64,000 nucleotides of DNA from Bin87 sp965232895 (lineage in GTDB: Bacteria > Chloroflexota > Dehalococcoidia > Lucifugimonadales > UBA3495): assembly GCA_965232895.1 (NCBI GenBank), contig OZ247430.1, forward strand, positions 3,038,001-3,102,000, read 5' to 3'. Both the position numbers and the translations under genes were made by a program. The notes beneath the pieces were generated by a model. It was not told the DNA's origin and ran no database searches. It saw only the letters and a program-made list of their open reading frames with translations. This document shows positions 52,584 to 60,101 of the stretch, piece after piece; position 1 is the first letter of the stretch, and the number at the start of each line of letters is the position of its first letter.

Positions 52584-53228
52584 CTACGCTTGTACCCTTT
52601 CCGCGCTGTGCGCGCCCGGGCCGGTGGCTGAAATCAGTCGTCGGGCGATCAGGTAATCCATGATGGTGTCGACGCACTGGCCGGGCGAGCGCCCGCTGGT
52701 GTTGATGGCGATCTCCGGCTCCTCCGGGCGTTCGAAGGGTGAGTCGATGCCCGTGAAATCACTGATCTCGCCGGCGCGGGCACGACGATACAGGCCCTTG
52801 TTATCCCGTTCCTCGCAGAGCGCCAGCGGCGTGTCGACAAACACCTCGACAAACCGGTCGGCCGGCGCCAGGCTCCGGGCAAAGTCTCGTTCCGCTTTGA
52901 AGGGAGAGATGCAGGCCGCCAGCGTGATCAGGCCGGCGTCGTACATCAGGCCGGCGACTTCCGCCATGCGCCGCACGTTCTCGTGGCGCGCCGTCACGCT
53001 GAAATCCAGATCGCGATTCAGGCCATGGCGCAGGTTGTCGCCGTCGAGCACGTAGGTTGCGTAACCGCAGTCGTACAGCCGCTTGGCCAGGCAGTTGGCC
53101 AGCGTGGTCTTGCCAGCGCCCGACAACCCGGTGAACCAGAGTACCAATGGCTGCTGGTTGAGCAGCGCGATCCGGTCATGCCGGGACACCGCGTAGTCCT
53201 GCCAGAACACTTCCGAGTGATTGCTCAT
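52584..53228 (-). CDS. cysC: Adenylylsulfate kinase
   Basis: CysC phosphorylates APS to PAPS. The 214-residue product has Walker A GLSGAGKTT (34-42), DGDNLRHGLNRDLDFS, and the family pattern FVEVFVDTPLALCEERDNKGLY and SDFTGIDSPFERP. ATG 53228 (MSNHSEVFWQ) is preferred over the longer frame. No sulfurylase or PAPS reductase gene is adjacent, so PAPS may feed sulfation as well as assimilation. It is divergent from the SelW gene. Confidence 0.95.
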   Translation of the reverse strand: MSNHSEVFWQDYAVSRHDRIALLNQQPLVLWFTGLSGAGKTTLANCLAKRLYDCGYATYVLDGDNLRHGLNRDLDFSVTARHENVRRMAEVAGLMYDAGLITLAACISPFKAERDFARSLAPADRFVEVFVDTPLALCEERDNKGLYRRARAGEISDFTGIDSPFERPEEPEIAINTSGRSPGQCVDTIMDYLIARRLISATGPGAHSAERVQA

Positions 53229-53507
53229 ATATCGCGCACCGGGGGGCAATTATCGCGGGCGATTATATCGCAGCCGGATCAGGAACTACCCATCTTGAGC
53301 ACCGGTACACGTCCGCTTTTGGGCCGGCAGTGTTCGTGAGCGCGGCGCTGCCATCTCTTTGGCGGATCCAGCGCCAAGGCGACTGGGACCCGGCGTCGGC
53401 TCGCTCATCGCGATCACAAACCCGGTTCCCAATGGCGCCATCGTGAAGATGTTCTTCCACTGCGCGCCGAGCCACCGCCATTGCAAATCGTGATAGCAAC
53501 CGCGTTG
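53229..53507. other. Non-coding gap between cysC and the SelW gene
   Basis: No gene is supported here. A minus-strand TATAAT (53267-53262) fits a cysC -10 box. The remainder shows no motif or repeat that I recognise. Confidence 0.5.
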
Positions 53508-53536
53508 TTGGAACGGTTCTTCGTTTGTGATAGAAT
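53508..53536 (+). promoter_or_regulatory. Promoter of the SelW selenoprotein gene
   Basis: TTGGAA (53508-53513), 17-bp spacer, TAGAAT (53531-53536), 44 bp before the ATG at 53581. Confidence 0.6.
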
Positions 53537-53580
53537 TCTCAAGGCAGGCGCCAAAAACACGCTCCATTCGGAGGAGAAAC

Positions 53581-53868
53581 ATGGAAGGAAAGGTTCAGAT
53601 CGAGATTACCTACTGCGTGCCTTGACAGCACCACGCTACCGCCACGTGGATGGCGAACGAGTTTTTCCGGGCCTACGGCGGCGACGCCGCCATCACCATC
53701 TCCCCGCGCGGCCAGGGCATCATGGAAGTGTTCCTGGACGGCGAGAAGATCTTTGACAAGAAGGCTGAGGGGAACATTTACCCCGAGCTGGGCCGCGTCC
53801 GCAAGATGAAGGAAGTCATCTCCGCGAAGATCGCGCAGGCCGACCTGGCAGTTGCTGCCGACAACTAG
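53581..53868 (+). CDS. SelW/Rdx-family selenoprotein with in-frame UGA
   Basis: Read from ATG 53581, five bases after GGAGGAG, this 95-residue protein has the thioredoxin-like Rdx fold of selenoprotein W. Codon 15 is TGA (53623-53625) and falls exactly at the second redox position of the CxxC/CxxU motif: TYC(12)VPU(15). Continuation in the same frame is typical of the family: MANEFFRAYGG, ISPRGQGIMEVFLDGEKIFD, GNIYPELGRV. A hairpin at 53640-53655 fits a bacterial SECIS. A start at the internal ATG 53650 has no ribosome binding site and would lose the active site. A strong terminator follows, so it is a single-gene unit. Role: thiol redox. Confidence 0.88.
53640..53655 (+). promoter_or_regulatory. 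Bacterial SECIS-like hairpin of the SelW gene
   Basis: Stem CGCCA / TGGCG with apical loop CGTGGA. The loop G residues lie 23-24 nt after the UGA. Bacterial SECIS elements need a short hairpin with G in the apical loop just after the UGA, so position and shape fit. Confidence 0.7.
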
Positions 53869-53894
53869 TCGAGCGCACCAGACGGAATTGCAAG

Positions 53895-53925
53895 CCGCCG
53901 CCTCAGTCGAGGCGGCGGTTCTTTT
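53895..53925 (+). terminator. Rho-independent terminator of the SelW gene
   Basis: A 10-bp perfect GC stem (CCGCCGCCTC / GAGGCGGCGG) with loop AGTC, followed by TTCTTTTT. It lies 26 bp after the stop. Confidence 0.92.
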
Positions 53926-53941
53926 TGCGGCCCGCAGTGGG

Positions 53942-54625
53942 TCAACCCGTCTCAGCCTCCGCGAGTTTAGCGATGACCCGGTCAGCGAGCAGGGGGCATA
54001 CCCGATCCCAAACCGCAGCGGCCACGTCGTCGATTGAGTGATTCCCTTCTACCAAGCACCAAGTGTTTGATCTGGCTTCCTGGTCGCGGAACCCGTGGCG
54101 AACCGCATTGTGGAAGGTTATCTCTTCATCTTCAAAACGATCGCCGGTATCCACGATGGACAGCGGGAGTCGCAGTTGCCGGCTGCTGACACGGCCCAAT
54201 CCCACCTGTGGATCAACATCCAGCAGAATAGTCAGGTCCGGATAGTGTCCGCCGGTCGCATAATCATTCAGCCATTGGATCCGCTCCAAATCGATTTTGC
54301 GACCGTATCCCTGGTAAGCGACGGTTGAACCGGCGAAACGATCGGCCACGATTATTGAACCGGCATCCAGTTCCGGCAGGATGCGTTGTTCAATCAGTTG
54401 AGCGCGGGAGGCTTCGAACAACAGCAGCTCGGCTCGCGGGTCGGGTCGATCACCGCTAATCAGAAAACGTCGCAGATAGTCACCTAATGGGGTGGAACCT
54501 GGCTCGTGCACAAGCACGGCCTGGTAGCCCCGGCGCCGCAGTTCCGCTTCAAGTATCGCAGCCTGCGTGGACTTGCCGGCGCCCTCGCCGCCCTCGAACG
54601 CAATGAACAAGCCGGTTGCAGACAT
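53942..54625 (-). CDS. tmk: Thymidylate kinase
   Basis: Tmk converts dTMP to dTDP. The 227-residue product has the P-loop EGGEGAGKST (11-20), the DR(F) motif VADRFAGSTVAYQGYGR, and a LID region DTGDRFEDEE. ATG 54625 starts MSATGLFIAFEGGEG; the upstream extension of the frame is not family-like. It follows the R3H ATPase gene by 80 bp on the same strand. Confidence 0.95.
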   Translation of the reverse strand: MSATGLFIAFEGGEGAGKSTQAAILEAELRRRGYQAVLVHEPGSTPLGDYLRRFLISGDRPDPRAELLLFEASRAQLIEQRILPELDAGSIIVADRFAGSTVAYQGYGRKIDLERIQWLNDYATGGHYPDLTILLDVDPQVGLGRVSSRQLRLPLSIVDTGDRFEDEEITFHNAVRHGFRDQEARSNTWCLVEGNHSIDDVAAAVWDRVCPLLADRVIAKLAEAETG

Positions 54626-54705
54626 GGATCGCCGCTTGTCTTTCAGTTCGCCGACGCGAAGATACGACCCGCGCTGCCCACGGCCCGTCACCGGACCACA
54701 CGCCG

Positions 54706-56376
54706 CTACGGGCGGTAGATCAACACGCCGCGCTGGGGATCGCGCCCGCGGCTGGTGGAGGCCAGGTTGAACTCTTCGACCAGCAGATGCTGCAGGCGGC
54801 GAATGTAGGGCCGTTGTGGTTCGAGTTGGACGCTGAATTCGCCGTCCAGCACCCGTCGGGCGGCGTCTTCAACCTCGGCGCGGGCTGCGGCCATGGCATC
54901 AGCGTCGGCTTCCGCTCTCGCCTCAGACCGGCCGCGCGGCGGAGCCAGGTCGATGCCCTGGTCGCGGGCCAGCGACGTCAGGAACTCCGACACCTGGGGT
55001 ACGGTGTTCTTCCGCAGGACATACACCGGCACGTTGTTGCTCTCGGCAATCCGCACCAACTGGCTGCCCCGCCGGTAATGGTTCTTGGTGGTGAGCAGCA
55101 GGCTGGCGCGCCGGAGCTCACTGACGATTTCGGCGGTGGCTTCGCGCTCGGCCAGGGCTGCCTCCACCTTGTCCCGGCTGACGCCGAAGAGGAACAACCG
55201 GGCGTCCAGGCGACGGGCGGCGGTTCCATTGGCGTCGGGCTCATCACGGAAAGTCTCGGGCGGGTACGAGTCGTACTCGCTTTCACCGTTGTTGGACCGC
55301 TTGCGGCCGCGTCGGCCCCGTATGTCGTTGGCCGACCACGGTGTCTGACCGACCTCGCTGGGACGCGAAGCAGCGGTGCGCGACACGTTGCCGTCGGCGT
55401 CCATGCGGCGCACCTCGGGCTCGACGGGATAGCCGCGCAGCCACTGGTCGACCACCTGGGCGACGTCCTCGTGAACCAGGACCTCGTCCCAGTCGCGGAT
55501 TTCGACCACCACGTCGAAGGTGGGCGGGGCCTTGCGCTCGAGAACGGTCTTCTGCGTGCCGCGGAAACGGGCCTCCTGATCGCCCAGGGTGACGGTCTGC
55601 ACGCCGCCAACCAGGTCGGACAGCGTGGGGTTCATGATGAGATTGTCCAGGGTGTTGCCGTGGGCGGTGGCGACCAACTGGACGCCGCGCTCGGCGATGG
55701 TACGGGCGGCCGCCGCTTCCTGGGTGGTGCCCATCTCATCAATGATGATCACCTGGGGCATGTGGTTTTCCACGGCCTCGATCATCACGCCGTGCTGTTC
55801 GGTGGGCGTCGGAACCTGCATGCGCCGGGAATGGCCGATGGCGGGATGCGGAATGTCTCCGTCGCCGGCGATTTCGTTGGAGGTATCGACGATGATGACG
55901 CGCTTGTGGGCTTCGTCGGCGAGGACGCGGGCAACCTCGCGCAGCATGGTGGTCTTGCCCACGCCGGGGCGGCCCAGCAGCAGGATGTTCTGGCCACCGT
56001 AGGCCAGGTCCTCAATGATCTTGATGGTGCCGAATACGGCGCGCCCGACGCGGCAGGTGATGCCCACCACGTTGCCGCTGCGGTTGCGGATCGCCGAGAT
56101 CCGGTGCAGGGTCCGCTCCATGCCGGCGCGGTTGTCATCACCGAAACTGCCAATGCCGGAGACGACATACTCCAGGTCCTCCCGGCCAACCGGCTCTTCT
56201 CCCAGCATCACGTCGCCGTGGGAGAAGCGGGCCTCCGGCAGGCGACCCAGATCAAGGATAACTTCTAACAGGTCATCGAGCTCTTCCTGTTCCCGGAGTT
56301 TTTGAGTGATGCGTTCCGGGAGCACTGCCAACAGTTGCTGCAATTCATCCTGGGCCAGCTGTTCGACCGTTACCAA
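54706..56376 (-). CDS. R3H-domain AAA ATPase (SpoIIIAA/Ycf45-like)
   Basis: A 556-residue protein. The N-terminal half is a secretion-ATPase-like AAA module: ILLLGRPGVGKTTMLREVAR (Walker A), VIIVDTSNEIAGDGDIPH, and VIIIDEMGTTQEAAAART (Walker B), resembling SpoIIIAA and plastid Ycf45. A charged low-complexity linker follows (about 310-410), then a region ending with an R3H-type nucleic-acid-binding domain (QPYIRR-like PYIRRLQHLLVEEFNLAS). Such proteins occur in non-sporulating bacteria, where the function is unknown. Binding of single-stranded nucleic acid is a reasonable guess. Confidence 0.87.
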   Translation of the reverse strand: MVTVEQLAQDELQQLLAVLPERITQKLREQEELDDLLEVILDLGRLPEARFSHGDVMLGEEPVGREDLEYVVSGIGSFGDDNRAGMERTLHRISAIRNRSGNVVGITCRVGRAVFGTIKIIEDLAYGGQNILLLGRPGVGKTTMLREVARVLADEAHKRVIIVDTSNEIAGDGDIPHPAIGHSRRMQVPTPTEQHGVMIEAVENHMPQVIIIDEMGTTQEAAAARTIAERGVQLVATAHGNTLDNLIMNPTLSDLVGGVQTVTLGDQEARFRGTQKTVLERKAPPTFDVVVEIRDWDEVLVHEDVAQVVDQWLRGYPVEPEVRRMDADGNVSRTAASRPSEVGQTPWSANDIRGRRGRKRSNNGESEYDSYPPETFRDEPDANGTAARRLDARLFLFGVSRDKVEAALAEREATAEIVSELRRASLLLTTKNHYRRGSQLVRIAESNNVPVYVLRKNTVPQVSEFLTSLARDQGIDLAPPRGRSEARAEADADAMAAARAEVEDAARRVLDGEFSVQLEPQRPYIRRLQHLLVEEFNLASTSRGRDPQRGVLIYRP

Positions 56377-56459
56377 CTATGCCTCCTGGTGGAGCTGTTT
56401 GTCGTTGAGGTATGGTTGCGGGCGTCTTTCGAACAATACGTTATGGGCGGAGCCAACGG

Positions 56460-57080
56460 CTAACGGACGCGAGGCGTATCGATGAGGGGCGCTTCGGGGT
56501 CGTAGGCCGGTCCGCCGGCCAACGATACAAAATAGCGGTGAATGCGGGCGTCGGCAGTCAATTCGGGATGGAACGACGTGGCCATCATGTTGCCCTGTTG
56601 CACCGCGACCGGGCGACCATCCGGTAGCGCGGCCAGGACGTCGACCGCGTCGCCGATGCGAATGATGACCGGGGCGCGGATGAATATGGCATGGTATTCC
56701 TGGTCGCCCAATCCCTTAATTACCAGGTCCTGTTCAAAGGAGTCGACCTGGCGTCCGAAGGCGTTGCGCTGGACGCCGACGTCCATGAGCCTCAGGGGTA
56801 CCGGGTCTTCCTCGGTGATTTCATTCGCGAGCATGATCATGCCGGCGCATGTTCCCCATACAGCCTTCCCCCGTTCGACCATCTCCGCGACCGGTTCGCG
56901 GAGCTCGTACAGCGACATCAGGCGGCTGAGCGTGGTGCTCTCGCCTCCCGGGATGATGAGCCCGTCCAGGCCCTCGAGGTGCTTCGGCAGACGGACCTCG
57001 GTGGCCGTGACGCCCACACTGCGGAGCACGTGGCAGTGCTCCGCGAAATCGCCCTGAACTGCTAAGACGCCGATGTTCAA
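56460..57080 (-). CDS. pdxT: Pyridoxal 5'-phosphate synthase glutaminase subunit
   Basis: PdxT releases ammonia from glutamine for PLP synthesis by PdxS. The 206-residue class I glutaminase has the triad Cys78 (VWGTCAGM), His171 and Glu173 (SFHPEL), and the GGESTTL loop (45-51). It lies 58 bp after pdxS, as usual for the DXP-independent vitamin B6 pathway. Confidence 0.96.
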   Translation of the reverse strand: MNIGVLAVQGDFAEHCHVLRSVGVTATEVRLPKHLEGLDGLIIPGGESTTLSRLMSLYELREPVAEMVERGKAVWGTCAGMIMLANEITEEDPVPLRLMDVGVQRNAFGRQVDSFEQDLVIKGLGDQEYHAIFIRAPVIIRIGDAVDVLAALPDGRPVAVQQGNMMATSFHPELTADARIHRYFVSLAGGPAYDPEAPLIDTPRVR

Positions 57081-57138
57081 CTAACCGAACAGCCTCTCTG
57101 ACTTGAGCCCGATAAGTTGCTACTGACGGGAAGCCCGG

Positions 57139-58032
57139 TCAGACGCTGCGGGTGGCGAGCAGTTCCTCTTGGGAAAGCTCGCGGACGCTGCGCCCCACCA
57201 TGGGCTCGCCCAGATCCCTGGACACGTCGGCCAGAATGTGCGGGTCGTTGTAGTGCGTAACCGCCTGTACGATGGCATGACCGCGACGCACCGGATCGCC
57301 GGACTTGAAGATGCCGGAACCTACGAACACGCCATCGGCTCCCAGCTGCATCATGAGCGCGGCGTCGGCCGGGGTGGCCACGCCGCCGGCGGCGAAGTTG
57401 ACCACGGGCATGCGGCCTTCTTCACGGGTCTGCATCAGCAGGTCGAGGCTCACGCGCATGTCCCGCGCCTCGACCACCAACTCGTCGTCGGGCAGGTTAC
57501 GCAGCTTGCGGATGGCGTCCTGCACGGCGCGCATGTGGCGCACGGCTTCGACCACGTCGCCGGTGCCAGCCTCGCCCTTGGTGCGGATCATGGCGGCGCC
57601 TTCCGAGACACGGCGCAGGGCCTCACCCAGGTCGCGGCACCCGCAGACGAAGGGGACGGTGAAGTCGTGCTTCCAGACGTGGTGCTGTTCGTCGGCCGGG
57701 GTCAGGACCTCGGACTCGTCCACGTAGTCCACACCCATGGCCTGGAGGATTTGCGCCTCTACGAAATGACCGATACGGCACTTGGCCATCACCGGAATGG
57801 AAACGGAATCGATGATCGCGGCGATCATGGAAGGATCGCTCATGCGCGCAACACCGCCATCCGCCCGAATGTCCGCGGGCACCCTTTCCAAAGCCATCAC
57901 GGCGACCGCGCCGGCTTCCTGGGCGATACGGGCCTGCTCGGCGTTGACGACGTCCATAATGACGCCGCCCTTGAGCATCTGAGCGTGGCCGGATTTGACG
58001 GTAAATGTACCGGTCAGGACGTCAGCAACCAT
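57139..58032 (-). CDS. pdxS: Pyridoxal 5'-phosphate synthase lyase subunit
   Basis: PdxS condenses ribose 5-phosphate, glyceraldehyde 3-phosphate and ammonia to PLP. The 297-residue TIM barrel has the substrate lysine in PVMAKCRIGHFVEAQIL (Lys84), the second lysine in MIRTKGEAGTGDV, and the phosphate loop NFAAGGVATPADAALMM. The gene is complete. A MITE (58112-58262) sits 80 bp upstream of its start and may affect its promoter. Confidence 0.97.
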   Translation of the reverse strand: MVADVLTGTFTVKSGHAQMLKGGVIMDVVNAEQARIAQEAGAVAVMALERVPADIRADGGVARMSDPSMIAAIIDSVSIPVMAKCRIGHFVEAQILQAMGVDYVDESEVLTPADEQHHVWKHDFTVPFVCGCRDLGEALRRVSEGAAMIRTKGEAGTGDVVEAVRHMRAVQDAIRKLRNLPDDELVVEARDMRVSLDLLMQTREEGRMPVVNFAAGGVATPADAALMMQLGADGVFVGSGIFKSGDPVRRGHAIVQAVTHYNDPHILADVSRDLGEPMVGRSVRELSQEELLATRSV

Positions 58033-58111
58033 GTGCGCGCCTCCTCAAAGACAAAACGAATAGTGCAGACATTATATCCGTCGCCGCCGGGCCAATCAAT
58101 CGGCGCGCTGC

Positions 58112-58262
58112 CTCACGCGTACCCATTTTGTCTTTTACATCGATGCACAGGATGCACAGGATTTGATTGGCTATTGTGAACGCTCCACTCGCACGCCATC
58201 ATCCGGTCTATCCTGTTTGATGTAAATTGGCTCCCGTAGTCGTCAAACTGGGTACGCATGAG
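58112..58262. mobile_element. Intact MITE with 9-bp target duplication
   Basis: A 151-bp element bounded by inverted ends CTCACGCGTACCCATTTTG and CAAACTGGGTACGCATGAG (17 of 19 match). GCGCGCTGC flanks both sides directly (58103-58111 and 58263-58271). An internal inverted repeat pairs CATCGATGCACAGGAT with the ATCCTGTTTGATG region. It has no coding capacity. The same element, split by an insertion sequence, is at 32724-34372. Confidence 0.9.
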
Positions 58263-58329
58263 GCGCGCTGCGCGTCCTCGTGAGCAGTTTGCTTTAGAGC
58301 CGGCCGCGATGCGGCGCGGTGAATTGCTA

Positions 58330-59043
58330 TCAGCCGGCAGACAGCGCGACCAGGGCGGCCCGGGCGGCGGCGACTTCGGCCGCGCTCTTGCTGGAGCCGG
58401 CTCCAGAACCGAGAACCTGATCTCCGGTCGCAACCTCGACTTCGAAGCTGGGCTGATGCGATGGCCCGGAAGATGCCACGACGCGGTAGCCGGGGGTGGG
58501 CTTGCCCTGGCCTTGCAGCAGTTCCTGGAGTTCCGCCTTGGGGTTGTCGGGTCGCCAGTCGGGCTGACAGGCGGCTTCGAGGGACGCTTCGAGAGCCCTC
58601 AGGACGAAATCGCAAGCCGCCGTGTTTCCCTGGTCCAGGTAGATCGCGGCGATGACGGATTCCATCACGTCCCCCAGCACAGCGTCGCCGCTTCGTCCCC
58701 CGGATGCTTCGAAGCCTCGGCCCAGGAGGACGTAATCGGCAAGGCCCAGATCCCTAGCGGCGGCGGCGAGGGCGCGCTGGCTGAGCAGAGCGGTCCAGCG
58801 TCGGGTCAGGCCGCCTTCGTCGCATTCGGGCAGGTGGCGAAACAGTTCCTCGCTGACGATGAGGCGCACGACGACGTCGCCGAGGAACTCGAGCCTTTCA
58901 TAGGAATCGATGTCGGAGCCACCGGTCTCGTTGACGTACGAACGGTGGGTCAGCGCCTGAATGAGTAAGCCCCGGTCCCGAAAGCTCAGGCCCAGGGCTT
59001 GCTCCAGTTCGGCAGCCGGGCGATGTGCGCCGGGCGAACTCAT
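58330..59043 (-). CDS. rnc: Ribonuclease III
   Basis: RNase III cuts double-stranded RNA in rRNA and mRNA maturation. The 237-residue product has the signature YERLEFLGDVVVRLIVSE, the second acidic site GDVMESVIAAIYLDQG, and a C-terminal dsRNA-binding domain (NPKAELQELLQGQGKPTPGYRV, ending AAEVAAARAALVAL). ATG 59043 is 16 bp after the DsbA-like selenoprotein gene, so the two are probably co-transcribed. Confidence 0.95.
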   Translation of the reverse strand: MSSPGAHRPAAELEQALGLSFRDRGLLIQALTHRSYVNETGGSDIDSYERLEFLGDVVVRLIVSEELFRHLPECDEGGLTRRWTALLSQRALAAAARDLGLADYVLLGRGFEASGGRSGDAVLGDVMESVIAAIYLDQGNTAACDFVLRALEASLEAACQPDWRPDNPKAELQELLQGQGKPTPGYRVVASSGPSHQPSFEVEVATGDQVLGSGAGSSKSAAEVAAARAALVALSAG

Positions 59044-59059
59044 CTGGTGTGGAGCGGCG

Positions 59060-59692
59060 TTATCCGCGCACGCCCTCATAGGGCCACGGCGGAGACGGAC
59101 GCTTGACCTCGCCCACGTGCTTGTGGTCGGCCACGAATTCCACCAGATTGTCGTAGATGGGGCCAGCCTCTTCGTCGGACGGGATAAACATCTTGACGAA
59201 GGCGGAGTTGCCGTTGGGGAAGACGTAGAGCGGCACGCCGAAGGCGCCATGGACTTCCACGGCCTCGGTGTGGCTCTCGCCGATCTCGCGCATGACGTCA
59301 GGATCCGCCAGGTCCTCGGCGAAACGTCCCATGTCAACCCCGGAAGCCTCGGCCACGGCGTTGATGGCGTCCGCGTCGGTCAGGTCGATGCGATCTTCGT
59401 GCCGGGCCCTCAGCAAGTTGATGAAGAAGCGATCGAAGATCTCCTGGCCCTGGCGCTGGGCGGCGATGCCGGCGCGCAACTCGAGCAGCGCGTTGTCCGA
59501 GTCATCCTGCTCCCAGTACTTGAAGCCGTCGTCATTGTTGTTGTCGTGATTTACCTGAACCAGCGAGAATGGCTTCAGTTCCACGTCGATTGCGTGGTCG
59601 GTATTCTCGCGTACTTTCGCCCACCACATGGCAGCGTTGTACACGAAGGGTCAACGAAAGTCGTAGTAAACGGTGAAATCGGATTCGGCCAT
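59060..59692 (-). CDS. DsbA-fold selenoprotein with in-frame UGA
   Basis: Read from ATG 59692, behind GGGAGG, the frame runs MAESDFTVYYDFR, then TGA (59653-59651, codon 14), then PFVYNAAMWWAKVRE and on without interruption to a TAA, 210 residues in all. The UGA is at the N-terminal catalytic cysteine of DsbA/FrnE-like proteins (DFRCPF in relatives), giving UPFV. The helical insertion and the cis-proline loop (GAFGVPLYVF, Pro154) are as in the family. A hairpin at 59636-59618 fits a SECIS. Starting at the downstream ATG would remove the first strand and active site. Likely a cytoplasmic thiol oxidoreductase or glutathione-dependent isomerase-like enzyme. Confidence 0.86.
59618..59636 (-). promoter_or_regulatory. 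Bacterial SECIS-like hairpin of the DsbA-like gene
   Basis: On the minus strand CGC(TG)CCA pairs with TGGGCG, leaving loop TGTGG. The loop G pair lies 26-27 nt after the UGA. The arrangement closely resembles the hairpin of the SelW gene. Confidence 0.6.
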
Positions 59693-59989
59693 TACGGCAC
59701 CTCCCAATCATGGGTTTGCCGACGGGCCCAGGCAGTTGGCCGGGGATCGCCGGATTGTTTGGCGGATTGTAGCACAGACAGGCTGAAGCCGGGCAAGGGG
59801 AACGTCGGTCGCGAAGACGCGGCAAAACAGTCATCGCACGACGAGCTCGGCGCCTCATCGGTTACCGCGGCTGGCAGCGCTCGTCCACGTCGACCCGGGC
59901 AGCCCCACGCCGGCGTGAATCTGCTGCATTCAATGCGGCGGCATTCGTTACGGCGATGCAAACGCAGCGGTATTATGCGTGAATCGTAA

Positions 59990-60018
59990 TTGACCCCAAA
60001 TATGCCGGTTGCTACAAT
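59990..60018 (+). promoter_or_regulatory. Promoter of the first P450 gene
   Basis: TTGACC (59990-59995), 17-bp spacer, TACAAT (60013-60018), 84 bp before the ATG. A GGGAGGG ribosome binding site is at 60090-60096. Confidence 0.72.
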
Positions 60019-60101
60019 TGCGGAAACGCGGCGACTATTGCCGCTGGTCATTCCATGTCCGGCGGTGAGTTTGACCATGGAAAGTCAACGGGAGGGACTT
60101 T

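Noticed and set aside
53286..53582. 98-residue minus-strand frame in the cysC-SelW gap
   Set aside because: No ribosome binding site and no recognisable domain, and it overlaps the promoter and ribosome binding site of the SelW gene.
53650..53868. SelW gene starting at the internal ATG 53650
   Set aside because: It has no ribosome binding site and would remove the CxxU active site, while GGAGGAG is ideally placed before 53581.
54616..56268. 550-residue plus-strand frame opposite the R3H ATPase
   Set aside because: Antisense shadow of a GC-rich gene. The sense strand has Walker A, Walker B and R3H motifs.
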